From Flammulina velutipes (taxonomy: Eukaryota; Basidiomycota; Agaricomycetes; Agaricales; Physalacriaceae): a stretch of 64,000 nucleotides of DNA. A program made the position numbers and the translations under genes. The notes under the pieces are model-generated. The model saw only the letters and a program-made list of their open reading frames with translations, did not search any database and was not told where the DNA came from. The stretch covers positions 1,116,001-1,180,000 of the forward strand of contig CM022374.1 of the NCBI GenBank assembly GCA_011800155.1, written 5' to 3'. Positions 53,663 through 64,000 of this stretch are shown here, piece by piece. How positions within the stretch are numbered: the stretch's first letter is position 1; the number at the start of each line of letters is the position of its first letter.

Positions 53663-55637
53663 TCATATCTCCTCTGGTATGCTGAGTGTGAAGTAGGGAT
53701 GATTGAGTGCCTCCTTGACCGTTATACGTTGCGCCGGATCGAAAGCGAGAAGCCTCTGAACCAGGTTCAGGAATTGTACATTGATTCGATCTGTCGGCGG
53801 TATTACCTCCTGTAAATAGTCCGTAAGCCAGGTCGTTCTATCGTGTGAGGGACAATGACTAACCGCAAGTGATCTGGTAGCGCGGACGTCCTTCTTACTC
53901 TGTCGAGTAGCCTTTGGTTTGGGCCAATCTAGTTTAGAGCCCTCTTTGAAGAATTCGGGCTTCGAGCGAGCACCGAGCCTGGCGAATCGCTCCGGCATCT
54001 TCCCCATAACCATCTCCATCATGGCCAGATGTTCCAAATTGTCATGTGTCTGAAACAGTGCTATTCCAGTGAAAAATTCAACCAGTATACACCCTAGGGA
54101 GTAGACGTCACAAGGATAGGACCAGCCAAGTCCTAAAGCAGCAAGATTAGACATTGTGCTCGGCACGCTAACAAATCACATACCCAGAATTATCTCTGGA
54201 GCACGGTAATGCCGCGTAGAGACGACGGTCGAGTGATATTCAGCCTCGAAGGTAGCGGAGCCGAAATCAATAAGGCGGATATCTGTTGATTGTAGCAATC
54301 GCTTGGGCTTTGGCGGGGTATTACGCTTAGATACAGTCAGCAACAAGGTTCGCGGATGAGGATGACAACCAGCTTACCTTGCCCGGTACAGGGATGTGGG
54401 CGACCTTGAAGTCGTTGTGAACTAGCAAGATGTTCTCAGGTTTCAAGTCGGTGTGTACGAGCTTGAGTTCGTGGAGGACTGCAAGCTTTGTTAAGATCCG
54501 TGACACCGTATGGATAAATTCAACTTACATGCTACACTGCCTAGCAGCTGGCGGGCAAAGGACTGGATATGGTGTCGCGGGAACGGGGCAAAGTCGTTCT
54601 CCTTGAGAAAGTCATACACACACATGCCCAGGAGCTCTGTCACTAGACATATGTGGTTTTTGTGATCGAACCAGTGAACAAGATGAACGCATTTGCTGGG
54701 GAGCACTTATAAGAAATGTGTACGACGAGAAATTACAAGACTTACTTGCGATTGAACGGATCGCGCTCCTTTAGTCTCTGTAAGACACGCACTTCAATCT
54801 TGCTGGCATCGCGATACTTCTGGATCGCGCGGATAATCTTGATAGCCACTCTCTTGTTTGTTTCAGTGTCAACGGCCTCTACGACTTTGCCAAAGGTGCC
54901 TTGGCCGAGAAGTTTGACGGTGCGATCTGTGGCGTGGCGTCAGTTGAATGTATGGTGTGAATAAAAGTGGACATACAGCGTCGGTGGATCAAATCGTTGG
55001 GAACAATGATATAGTGGCCCTCTTTGTCGTCGCAGGCTAGTGAGCCTTTGGATGCCTAGGTCCGAAAAAAGTTCATTAACACGTCACGTAGGCTAAGCTC
55101 AAGAGAAGAGAAACGCACTTCGTCAGACGTGGCTACAGTCTTTGCATCCCATGCTTTTCCCTGGGTGGAGGCCAGAGAGTGCTGGGCACCGAGAGCCGGT
55201 TTCTTTCCTGGGAGCGCACGGACCTCTTCGACTTCCCGTTTCCGTTTCTTGGCTGGCGGTGCGAGCATTGTAGATGAAGTGCTCGCCGATAGAGCCTGCG
55301 CCTCGGCGGCAGCTCGCGCGCGAGTTCGAATAGGCGCTGAGTATAATGGTGGCTGGTAGGACGCCGAATAGCCTCCGTTTATCGAGGCAGCTGGTGACAT
55401 TGTTGGAGGCGGAGTGTCTTCGATAATGATAACATCTCGAAGGCGTCCGTCGTGGTCGACCTCCTGGACTTCGCTGTAGCTGACTGTGTATTGATGTGCA
55501 CGTTTTCGCTTTCGAGTGACCACGGGAGGCGTAGGCAAGATACTAGGACCGGCAGCGTTTGAGCCAAGGCCATTGAGCGACTGTCGCGAGTATTGGGGTA
55601 GCATTTGAGGCTGCAGCTGGTGAACAGCAGCCTGCAT
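53663..55637 (-). CDS. LAMMER/CLK dual-specificity protein kinase
   Basis: N-terminal low-complexity region ([20 protein letters not shown]) with basic patches, then the kinase domain. After splicing: catalytic loop [11 protein letters not shown], the metal loop [40 protein letters not shown], and the defining EHLAMMEM motif (the LAMMER signature, here [18 protein letters not shown]). The domain ends [12 protein letters not shown]. Such kinases (Kns1, Lkh1, CLK) phosphorylate SR splicing factors and control growth and stress responses. About 520 residues. The start was taken at the first ATG of the frame; the LAMMER box is intact. Confidence 0.95.
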
Positions 55638-56941
55638 CGTCTCTACAGTGGTGAACGACGTGGTGGAAAGAGAGAAAGGGCGTCAGCACCGGCGACGACC
55701 AGATGTAACTAATCTCTGGGTTTGTTTGGTTCCTGTTTGTTCCACCACAGTGGCTTCAACTCCAACATAACTTACTTCAGCTTGCTCCTGCCTGCTGGCT
55801 GCTCTTGCAATTTTCTTTCTTCAATATATGTTGCAGTCGCTTTGAAAAATCACGCAGGGCTATCGTCCTCTTTTTCCTATTTTTTTTTTGCACATCGTCT
55901 TTGTATTTACCCATAACCCACCACAGCATTCCGGCCCAGGCAAAACGCGCCATCTGCCGGCTTACGACATGCACACTCTCTAACCAAGAGGTGAGCCCGA
56001 TCCAGATCTTGGAAACCGATCATGCCACGTGCCCCACATGGCCTAAGCCGACTGTTTGCCACGTGTTCCCTTGCTGGCATCTCCGCGTTCAGCTGGCAAG
56101 TTCTCCTTGTTGTTGAGTGTGAAGATGTTCGAGTTCGAGTTCGATGAATGGGATGATGGCGCCGTATATACATGGATAGATTGATGATGGTAGGAGCTAT
56201 TTACAGAGCTCGAGTTCCATGAGGTGAATATGTCGAAAGAAAAGAGTTAAAGAGGATAGACGCGTTATGCGCGCACGACGCTGCTTGAACGCTGCTGCAG
56301 ATGTCGTGGTTCTGGATAGAAACGTGGATTTGATCCAAACGATGGCCGCTTGGCTGCCGACAGGTCACGAGATCTTTCACCTTCCATATTCTGGGAGGGG
56401 GGGGGTCGTGGGATTCGTGTCCAAGATCTGGATCGGGCTCACCTCTTGTCTCTAACGGTGACTGGCGTCTGCCAGCTGAGCCAGCAGCGTAGCAGCAATC
56501 AACTGCCACCAGACATCCGCTTCTAATTGGGAGAACAATGGCACCTTGCTCAGTGTTTTACATACCCATTGTTCAGCCATTTACCAAGTTACCCGCCGTG
56601 AATTTTACTCGCAATACTTGACTTCCAGCGGCTTCTAGACCCCGCCCAGAGGCAGAGGTAGACAAGAAATACTGATACTTATGTGCTTGGTCATTCAACA
56701 ATTTAATACAGGACATGTGAAGCCATTGGGCCACCTCATGAAGTTCAATGATGAAGCATACTTTCACATCGCCCTGGTATACGGATAATTACATGTGGCG
56801 CACAATTGAATTGTGACTTCCACGCGTGACGTCATCATTTCCCGTTTAGCTTCGAACTGCCACCTTCTGAAACTCATTCATTCTTTTGACGCGACGCTCT
56901 TTCTGTTCTGCCATAAAACGAAACCCAGTCGACCTCTTACG
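55638..56941. other. divergent intergenic region with E-box-like elements
   Basis: 1.3 kb between the LAMMER kinase start and the first aspartic peptidase start. Two perfect CACGTG motifs are present, plus a G-rich run near 56396-56405. Frames here (for example 56201-56509 minus) lack similarity. Confidence 0.5.
56026..56065. promoter_or_regulatory. pair of CACGTG E-box motifs
   Basis: Palindromic CACGTG at 56026-56031 and at 56060-56065. Possible bHLH sites; function inferred only from sequence. Confidence 0.35.
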
Positions 56942-58643
56942 ATGATATCTACCTGTGCTGCCTTCCTTTTGCTTGCATCGCTTTGTTCCTTCGCGAAACC
57001 GATCTTGTCTGGAAGCGACACCGACTCGCTAGCGCTGGTGTCGGTTCCGTTGACTCAGGCTCACACCCTGGACGGCGGGGATCCACCTGTGGTGTGGAAT
57101 CTTGCTACATTCTTCGATCTGCTGTGTAATAAAGCTATAGGTCCATCAACAACATATCAACAGGGGAATTCAGCGACTCTTAGCTGCACAAGGATTTCCT
57201 CTTCTGCTAAACAAGGAGCTGTTAGCTATGTTGACAAATAGGATAGGCTTGAATGCGCTGTCTCCGAACAAGACAGACTCAAATTCACACTCTGAACACC
57301 TTGAGATTCAGTAGGAATTCTATTTTCCTTCGTTCCTTTCCTGATCTTAGGCTACAGGGCGGAAGACGTCGGATGTTAGCTGCCACGTTCTCATGTAAAT
57401 GATATCTTAACATGTTCTTTTCCAGATTACTGTCCTATGCAGATAGGTACACCATCGAGAACCTTCCAGCTCCTCATCGACACAGGATCGGCAGATTTTT
57501 GGGTCGGAGCAGAGGACTGTCAATGTGATGACGGCGGTGGATGTGTATGTTCCGTTCCTTTCAACTTGCCGCTGTCGTGACACATCTTAGGGACCTCATA
57601 CCTTCCTTGGACCGCGGTCTAGCAGTTCGTTTACCGCGAGTAACGAGACGTGGGTTATCTGGTACGGAACAGGCGCTGTTTCTGGTCTTCTTGTCACCGA
57701 TCGTGTCTCTCTGGGCGGCCTGACCGTCGACCACCATAAATTTGGCATAGCACAGAACGAAAGCCGCGATTTTACACAGTAGGGCTTCCACCTGAGTGTC
57801 TGTTCTTGAATTAAACCTCGCTCTTTCTAGAGATGGCATTCCTTTTGACGGCATTTTCGGTCTTGCCCAATCCGTTAGTGAATTGCCGTTTATTATACGC
57901 ATCTGACTCCTTGCTGTTTTCTATAGAAAGCGTCGCGCCAAGTAACTCCGACATTTCTGCAAGTTCTGAAGGATGAGGGTCACATCGACCACGCTATTGC
58001 ATCGTTTAAAATCCCTCGGAGATCTGACGGCAAGGACGACGGCGAGCTAACGCTCGGTGGGATGAATTCTGCGAGCTACGATTCGACTCACGCCGTCACT
58101 GTGAAGAACATTAATGAACGAGGCTTCTGGCAAATGGCGATCGACGATGTGAAAGTCAACGGAAAGAGTATGGGCTGGGTCGACCGCTCCGCTGTTGTGG
58201 ACACAGGCTCGGTACGAAACTTCGGCTCGAAACTGTCTGAACTCTGACCAACTACCAATAGACCCTTTTTCTTGCGCCGCAGAAGGATGTGGCATCGATA
58301 CACCGAGCTATATCTTCCTCTCGCTTTGAAGAGGGGGCCTGGCTGGTACCGTGCAATACCACTGTGTCTGTGGCGCTTACAATTGGCGGCAAAGACTTTC
58401 CTATGAACCCCAAGGATATTGCATGGATACCCGCAGATGATGAAGGAGAGTGCTTGTCCGGCATAAGTCAAGGTGGGGTCAGCAGAGAAGGCCCAAAGGT
58501 GTGGTTGGTGCGTGTAGCTGGCTCGTTTTCATTTGGAGCCTTTTAACTGAGTCGTTACGTAGCTGGGAGACGTTTTCCTCAAAAATGTTTACTTCAGCAC
58601 AAGCCAAGAGACGAACGAGATGACGATTGCACGCCTGTTATGA
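56942..58643 (+). CDS. secreted A1 aspartic peptidase (copy 1)
   Basis: Starts MISTCAAFLLLASLCSFAKP, a signal peptide, followed by a propeptide restored by splicing (HQQHINRGIQRLLAAQGFP). The catalytic N-lobe has YCPMQIGTPSRTFQLLIDTG with the first Asp (DTGS), then WYGTGAVSGLLVTDRVSLGG. The C-lobe has GELTLGGMNSASYDSTHAVT and VVDTGSTLFLAP with the second Asp. Ends LLGDVFLKNVYFSTSQE and NEMTIARLL. About 440 residues with several introns. Pepsin-fold endopeptidase, active at acid pH outside the cell. Same family and orientation as the gene at 60542-62608. Confidence 0.88.
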
Positions 58644-58963
58644 ACTTTTTCTATTCGCATTCTTTCTTTACGTTTTCGATTTGTGTTTCCAACGATATGA
58701 ACATCTGTACCAAGTGACAAGTGTAGATTGGAACCCCGGATTTAGCCGAGAAGAAGAACGCCTGATTTCAACTCATCTTTCGCTCCTACCACCATCCTAC
58801 AGCAAATTCAAGGCTTGTCCGCCCTTGTCTTGACCGACGACCACATTAAACTTGGCTTTCCCCAAACTTACCCCACATGATATCACATGTCACTACTTAC
58901 ACCGGCTCTGCGCCGGCTAAGCAATAGATGGACATACATTCACTCCGTTCATCTGCGACCACC
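58644..58963. other. intergenic
   Basis: About 320 bp between same-strand genes; nothing notable. Confidence 0.5.
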
Positions 58964-60092
58964 ATGTCCTTCCCAATAAGCCTGCCTTCCGCTAGCCCTC
59001 TTGTAGTTCTTACTCATCGTAAGACTTTTTCGTTATCCATTGGTGAACATGTTGAGCTAACCAGGACGCAGCGAGCGAATGGCTATGGATCATCGAGCTC
59101 AAAAACGGCATCGACAATCGTGTAACTAAACAAATGGTCGAAGAGGGATTGCAGCCGGCATTAGACATCGTAGAGACGGGTTGGCGAGAACAATGGCGCG
59201 TTTCCCAGCAAAACAAGGAAAAGGATGGCCCAAAAGGCGCATTGATCTTTGTCGGTGCCAGGAATCAAGAGAAGTTCTTCAGCAACGGTCTGTCACAGAG
59301 TTCTCGGGGGTCGAGCTTGAGCTGACACAGTATTCAGGACTTGACTTTGCCAACGTTATCAAGGACTTGAACTTCTTCCCAGGTACGCCAAACGATGCAT
59401 GCCGACATCTGCTGAGATGTCTTCATAGTTACCTTCAACCCGTTACTTGCTCGGCTTTTGACATTCCCGAGTGAGTTAAGACTTGCATCATGAGACATAC
59501 ACTAGAACAATTTCTAGTCCCCACGGTTGCCGCAATCAATGGCCACTGTATGGCTGGCGCCATGATGCTAACTCTGGCATGCGATTACCGTGTCATGACG
59601 GACGGGAGCAAGAGAAGGGCTCTTATGAGTATGAACGAGGTACATCTCTCAGAACACTCACAATGACAGCGTTTGACAACGGTAACAGGTCCTTTTCGGT
59701 GCCATCTGGCCGTTATCTTTTGCAACACTCCTCAAAGCCAAAGTCCCCCATGGTCAGACAGTTCGAAAGGTTGCCCTCGAAGGGCACATGTTCACGCCCA
59801 AGGAAGCTCTCGAGTTCGGACTGGTTGACCATCTTGTGGAAGGCAATACGGAAGCCGTCTTGGCTCGGGCTGTGGAAGTGGGTGAGGTAGCAAGTGCCAA
59901 CGCGAGACACGGCGTCTGGGGTTTGATCAAGGTACGTTTGTCTATAACCCAGGGAGAGTCGTACTCAACGATTGTGTACAGAGCGACCTATATCGTGATG
60001 TGCTGGAAACTTTCCAAAAGCACTCTCGTCCTATAAGCCCTCATCTTGACTACTCAGCAGCGGCGTCCAGGCTGAAGCTCTCGAAGCTCTAA
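58964..60092 (+). CDS. peroxisomal enoyl-CoA hydratase/isomerase family protein (Eci1-like)
   Basis: Starts MSFPISLPSASPLVVLTH (an in-frame ATG also at 58928). Spliced: SEWLWIIELKNGIDNRVTKQ, GALIFVGARNQEKFFSNGLD, FPIPTVAAINGHCMAGAMML (the crotonase oxyanion-hole region) and MFTPKEALEFGLVDHLVEGN. The C-terminus is RLKLSKL, ending in Ser-Lys-Leu, a perfect PTS1 peroxisomal signal. Crotonase-fold enzymes with this shape act on double bonds of fatty acyl-CoA in beta-oxidation; isomerase activity is likely but not proven. About 290 residues. It sits between two aspartic peptidases with no obvious link. Confidence 0.85.
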
Positions 60093-60541
60093 TAATAGAC
60101 TCTGTCTATTTCAGAATACAAGCGTTACTCAATCCGATGATACGATCTATCGTGGGATCTAACCTCGTTCTTCGCTTTTAGGCTCCCAGGCCTTTCATGT
60201 TTTGTTCCCAGAGTGACAGAATCTAGTCAAGGCAAGCTACTTCAAGATATACAGAATGTAAATCGCAATCGGGGGGCTTTATACTCACGACCGCGAGGAC
60301 GCCCAAAAATATCCCATTCTCGAACACGGGAGCATATGTCAATGCCTTTGTATTACCCGATCACCAGCGCAGCTGCTCCACTATAAAAGGTTGCCTACCA
60401 CCTCAGTCATGATCCATTCTTCTTCACCCCTTCCTCCCTTCCATTTATTTGTGCCTCCCAAGGCTGGGCCTCTGACATTTTCTCACTTCTTCCCTCCTTC
60501 AGCTCTCCAGCAAGCCATATAATCTTTCTTTCACAGCGAAC
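60093..60541. other. intergenic, promoter of the second aspartic peptidase
   Basis: About 450 bp. A TATA box is present at 60383. No gene seen. Confidence 0.5.
60383..60390 (+). promoter_or_regulatory. TATA box of the second aspartic peptidase
   Basis: TATAAAAG at 60383-60390, about 160 bp upstream of the ATG; spacing suggests a longer 5'UTR of pyrimidine-rich sequence. Confidence 0.6.
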
Positions 60542-62608
60542 ATGCATTCCGGTCTTTCTTTATGTGCGCTTCTGGCAGGCATTCTTTTCATTCTCTTCAT
60601 GCAAGACGTGGAGGCCCTTCCGGTGATCAGAAACAAACGCGCCTCGAAAATTGTCACCCTTCCACTCAAACGGCTCGAGGCTAGCTCTCGCAATGTCCAC
60701 CCACAGGTGGTGCGTGTTGTGTGCTTTGTTTACCCACATTCGATAATTCACACCTATTGTAGCTCCTACAGCAGCACCTAAACCGCGGCAATCGACGACT
60801 AGCACGGATGACGGGTAACGAGGTTCCTACCGATCAGGCTCTCCGCCGCAACATCCAGAAACGTGTTCTGTCTTTGGAGCAGGAGCAAGTCTACAAGCGC
60901 TTCAACCGATATACTCCTCCCGTCGCCAACACTAAGCGATTCAATCGCGGTGGTGTCACCCCTCACAGCAACGTCGTCGTTCCGGCTTCGTTGAGGAAAG
61001 GTCACAGAAAACACGGCAACAACAATAATGAGTATGTTACACTTTTGTCGCATTTCCTAGCATAATGTTGACAGTGTTATTAGTGACCAAGCTGCGACCG
61101 CGGCTGGGAATGGTACCACTACCAAAGGGAAGGGCGGTGTAGCTGCAGGTGCTGCCGGTGGTGCTGCGGGCGGAGCTGCAGCTGGTTCCGCTTCGGGTTC
61201 CGGTTCTGCTGGCAATTCTAATTCTAATTCTACGACTACCGCGAACGACTCTGATACTGTAACCGCTGCTGAGGAACCTGCTGCTGACAACTCCATTGGA
61301 TTGGATATTGAGTGAGTGCACACTGTTCACTGATTGTCTCATGTGAGCTGATAGATGATAGATCTGTCGACGTCGGATATCTCGCGACCATCCAGATGGG
61401 CACACCTCCGCAAGACTTCTCTCTCCTCATGGACTCCGGTTCAGCTGATACTTGGGTTGGTGGGGAGAACTGTGTTTCTGAAGATGGGGGTGACTGCGTG
61501 CGTATCGCATGACAACCAGTGTGGCACTTTTGATTTACATTTATGTGGCTATTTTTAGGGTGCACACACATTCCTGGGTGCTCAGAGCTCGTCGAGTTTT
61601 GTAGACTCGGGTGACGCCTTCCAAGTCACGTATGGTACCGGTGCAGTCGAGGGAACCATCGTCCAAGACAATATCGTCGTCGCTGGCCTGAATCTCGATG
61701 CTCACAACTTTGGAGTAGCGACGACCGAGAGTGTCGAGTTCTCCAGTGATCAGACCTCTTTCGACGGCCTTGTTGGCCTCGCACAATCTGTGAGTCATGG
61801 CCCTCTCTATTATGCTGGACCTAATTTCAATCATTCAATAGTCTTTATCAGAACAAGGTGTTCCAAGTAAGTGTGATACGCAGAATTGAAGACGTGGTCT
61901 GACGTTCTATAGCACCCCCTGAGGCTTTGGCTGCTGCTGGCTTGATTGACGGTGCTATCACCTCATACAAAATATCTCGTTTAGCTGACGGCCTCAATGA
62001 CGGAGAAATCACGTTTGGGTGCGTAAAAGTGGAACTTGTCCAGGACTCTTCTCACTCTCTTCTTTCCGTTCAGTGGCCTGGACGAAACCAAGTTTGATGC
62101 GAAGACGCTCGTTACTCTTAACAACGTCAACGCAAATGGCTTCTGGGAGGCGGACGTAGACAGCACCACCGTTGATGGAGTCGACCTCGGATTGGCTGGA
62201 CGTACTGCCATTTTGGATACTGGCACAACTCTTATGATCGTTCCGGCTGCGGATGCTCTTGCTATCCACCAGCAAATCGACGGTGCAACTACCGATGGAC
62301 AAGGAGGATTCACCGTCCCATGTACAACAACCCAGAGCATCGCCCTCACATTCGGTGGTCAGGAGTTCACCATCGATCCTCGTGATCTCGCATTCCAACC
62401 TCTTGATCCCACTGACCCAGAGGGAGATTGTATTTCTGGCATTGGGTCGGGTAACATTGGTGCCGCTACACAATGGCTTGTAAGTCTTCCTGTGCCTTTC
62501 TATGCTGGTGGTCTGATGTACGGATAGGTTGGCGATACCTTCTTGAAGAACGCGTATTTCAGCCACAGTGTAGACGACAACACTATTTCACTGGCGAAGT
62601 TGATTTAG
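60542..62608 (+). CDS. secreted A1 aspartic peptidase (copy 2)
   Basis: Starts MHSGLSLCALLAGILFILFM, a signal peptide. The propeptide has PLKRLEASSRNVHPQ and, after splicing, LLQQHLNRGNRRLARMTGNE. An unusual Gly/Ala/Ser/Asn-rich insert (about 61120-61250) precedes the mature domain. Catalytic sites: IQMGTPPQDFSLLMDSGSAD, in which the usual DTG is DSG, and AILDTGTTLMIVPAADALAI. Further blocks: FQVTYGTGAVEGTIVQDNIV, SFDGLVGLAQS, GEITFGGLDETKFD and, after the last intron, LVGDTFLKNAYFSHSVDDNT. Ends SLAKLI. DSG at the first site occurs in some fungal pepsins and keeps the catalytic Asp. About 540 residues. Same family as the gene at 56942. Confidence 0.93.
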
Positions 62609-62984
62609 GGGAGGTGTCAAGTCGTTACCTTGGGAGTATGTAGATAGTACCTTCTGGGAAAGGTTGAAACAAGAATATCTGCACATTAGTGTGAATGAAC
62701 ACAGATCAGGGATGATAGGTCGCAGGACCATCCTACTGATAATACTGATCCGACTCTTATCGTGGCGTAAAATGAATCTCAACATTGTAAGTCGCCCATA
62801 GTGTGGCGACGACATGTCCATGTACTGTCGGCTGTCGGATGACTCATGCCGATCAAACTCGGGTGGCGCACACGATAACTTTGAGACGTGTCACAAAGAT
62901 TGTACTATAATATACATAATAGATACCAGTGTACTTGGTCCGCTCTATGTACACTGTGTCTATTTCTTGATTTATCCAATTGTC
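62609..62984. other. convergent intergenic region
   Basis: About 375 bp between two stops; no gene seen. Confidence 0.5.
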
Positions 62985-63852
62985 CTACTTGCTGTTCAAC
63001 CATTTCCCAAGACCAAGGCTTGAGTAGATCTTATCGAGCCCAGTAGCGGATACGATGCCTTTCAACAAGCTATCAAGTCCGAGACCGCTGAGCAGTCTTC
63101 CGACAAGGTTTAGAACGCCAGCCAGAAGCAAGCCGACGCCACCGACAATTTGTGTCAAAGGTTCTATCAAGCACAGTCAGCATGAGTACTAGTCAAAGGT
63201 GGGAGGAAACGCGTACGGCCAAGAGCATCTAAGAGAGGTCCCAAATCTCGCTTCGCCTTGGGAAAAGCATCGAGTTTGTTTCTGGCCCACTCAATCGTAC
63301 CGCCGACTTCCTCCAAAAGCTGCCAGTGGCGCATTAAGAACATTGTTGAAAGGACCAGATATAATTTTAACTTACAATTTTCAAGGCCTCGGCGAGCCGT
63401 TGCTCCTCGGGGGTTGCCTTGTGATCTTGTGTGTGGCGGGTTGCTTTGTTCGAGAGGCGCTTGTCAGGGTCGGCACCACGTACAGCGCCTTGCGTCTCGT
63501 TCAAGATCTTCTCCGCCTGCTCGAGAAGAGGCTTGACCTGCTGGACTAGCTCGTCCTCATTTCGGTCCTCTTCTTTGCGCGCCTCCATATTCTCAATGTG
63601 CTACATGAGTTCACGGATCAGTAAACATATTTGAGTCCGTGATTCAACGAAATAGCTCACTTTACGGATCATTTTGGTGAGGGGAACGACGCGAGAGTTC
63701 GCATCCTCAATGAGGGAAGATAGACGTTCAGCAAGCTCCTTATCTGCTTGTTTTTCGTCTGGGGTGCGGTTGTCGGTGCTGTCAGTTCCAGCATCGGAGG
63801 GAGCGTGCTCGGTTTGTGGTCTCTGGAATTCTTGGGGGTCTACTTGAGACAT
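62985..63852 (-). CDS. DUF6987-like fungal protein
   Basis: Starts MSQVDPQEFQRPQTEHAPSD; a charged, helical N-terminal half (DKELAERLSSLIEDANSRVV, HIENMEARKEEDRNEDELVQ, PLLEQAEKILNETQGAVRGA) is joined to a hydrophobic C-terminus (LTQIVGGVGLLLAGVLNLVG, LLKGIVSATGLDKIYSSLGL). The pattern of coiled-coil helices followed by a Gly/Leu-rich amphipathic end resembles the fungal DUF6987 family. Function unknown; perhaps membrane-associated. About 240 residues, introns assumed. Confidence 0.55.
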
Positions 63853-64000
63853 GGATATTGATTTAGTATTGGCAGATCCTAAACTTCCAAAGCTGTTTTA
63901 ACCTCTGAAGAGCCCCGCAGACGCCACAGGTTGACATCACAGTGACGCTCTGTGATGCTGGCCTCTATGTCATTAGCTTCACCTAAACTTGTATTAACAG

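Noticed and set aside
56201..56509. Minus-strand frame in the kinase/peptidase spacer
   Set aside because: No similarity, no splice partners, odd composition with a G-run.

Overview
This window is nuclear DNA from a filamentous basidiomycete, most likely an agaricomycete (mushroom-forming fungus). Genes are dense and cut by many short introns (about 47-70 nt, mostly GT..AG with CTNA-like branch points). Gene families are typically fungal: an alpha-aminoadipate lysine enzyme, a hybrid histidine kinase, a Yor1-like ABCC transporter, COMPASS subunit SWD2, a sesquiterpene synthase, A1 aspartic peptidases and GH92. No rRNA, tRNA, CRISPR or intact transposon was found. About 24 protein genes are supported. 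Splice junctions were inferred by hand from reading-frame continuity and family conservation, so inner boundaries may shift slightly; starts and stops are usually firmer.

Layout. 0-6.2 kb: 3' end of homocitrate synthase (+), a SANT/Myb-like DNA-binding protein (-), and a MYST histone acetyltransferase with two PHD fingers (-). 7.0-12.7 kb: a GAF-GAF-HisKA-HATPase-REC hybrid histidine kinase (+). 13.0-16.6 kb: a three-finger C2H2 protein (+) and a 7TM receptor-like protein (-). 17.0-19.3 kb: DNA polymerase eta (-). 19.9-22.3 kb: a Rieske/AIF-type oxidoreductase (+). 22.7-28.1 kb: an ABCC/MRP transporter (+). 29.1-35.0 kb: a compact housekeeping block with CIA30 (+), Ras (-), a mitochondrial GGQ protein (-), SWD2 (-) and RPB5 (+). 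36.6-37.8 kb: a sesquiterpene synthase (+), set in gene-poor DNA that may be decayed (35.0-36.6 and 37.8-41.7 kb) and holds a tiny Cys/His-rich ORF. 41.7-44.9 kb: one continuous gene (-) encoding cystathionine beta-lyase fused in frame to mevalonate kinase. 45.5-48.4 kb: a secreted GH92 mannosidase (-). 49.2-53.0 kb: a 2OG-Fe(II) oxygenase (+) and two surface-type proteins. 53.7-55.6 kb: a LAMMER kinase (-). 56.9-62.6 kb: two A1 aspartic peptidases (+) flanking a peroxisomal enoyl-CoA isomerase (+). 63.0-63.9 kb: a DUF6987-like protein (-).

How genes may work together. Mevalonate kinase feeds the isoprenoid pathway used by the nearby sesquiterpene synthase. SWD2 and RPB5, both part of the Pol II machinery, share a 56-bp divergent promoter. 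The two secreted aspartic peptidases and GH92 suggest extracellular protein and glycan turnover. The most unusual object is the beta-lyase/mevalonate kinase fusion.
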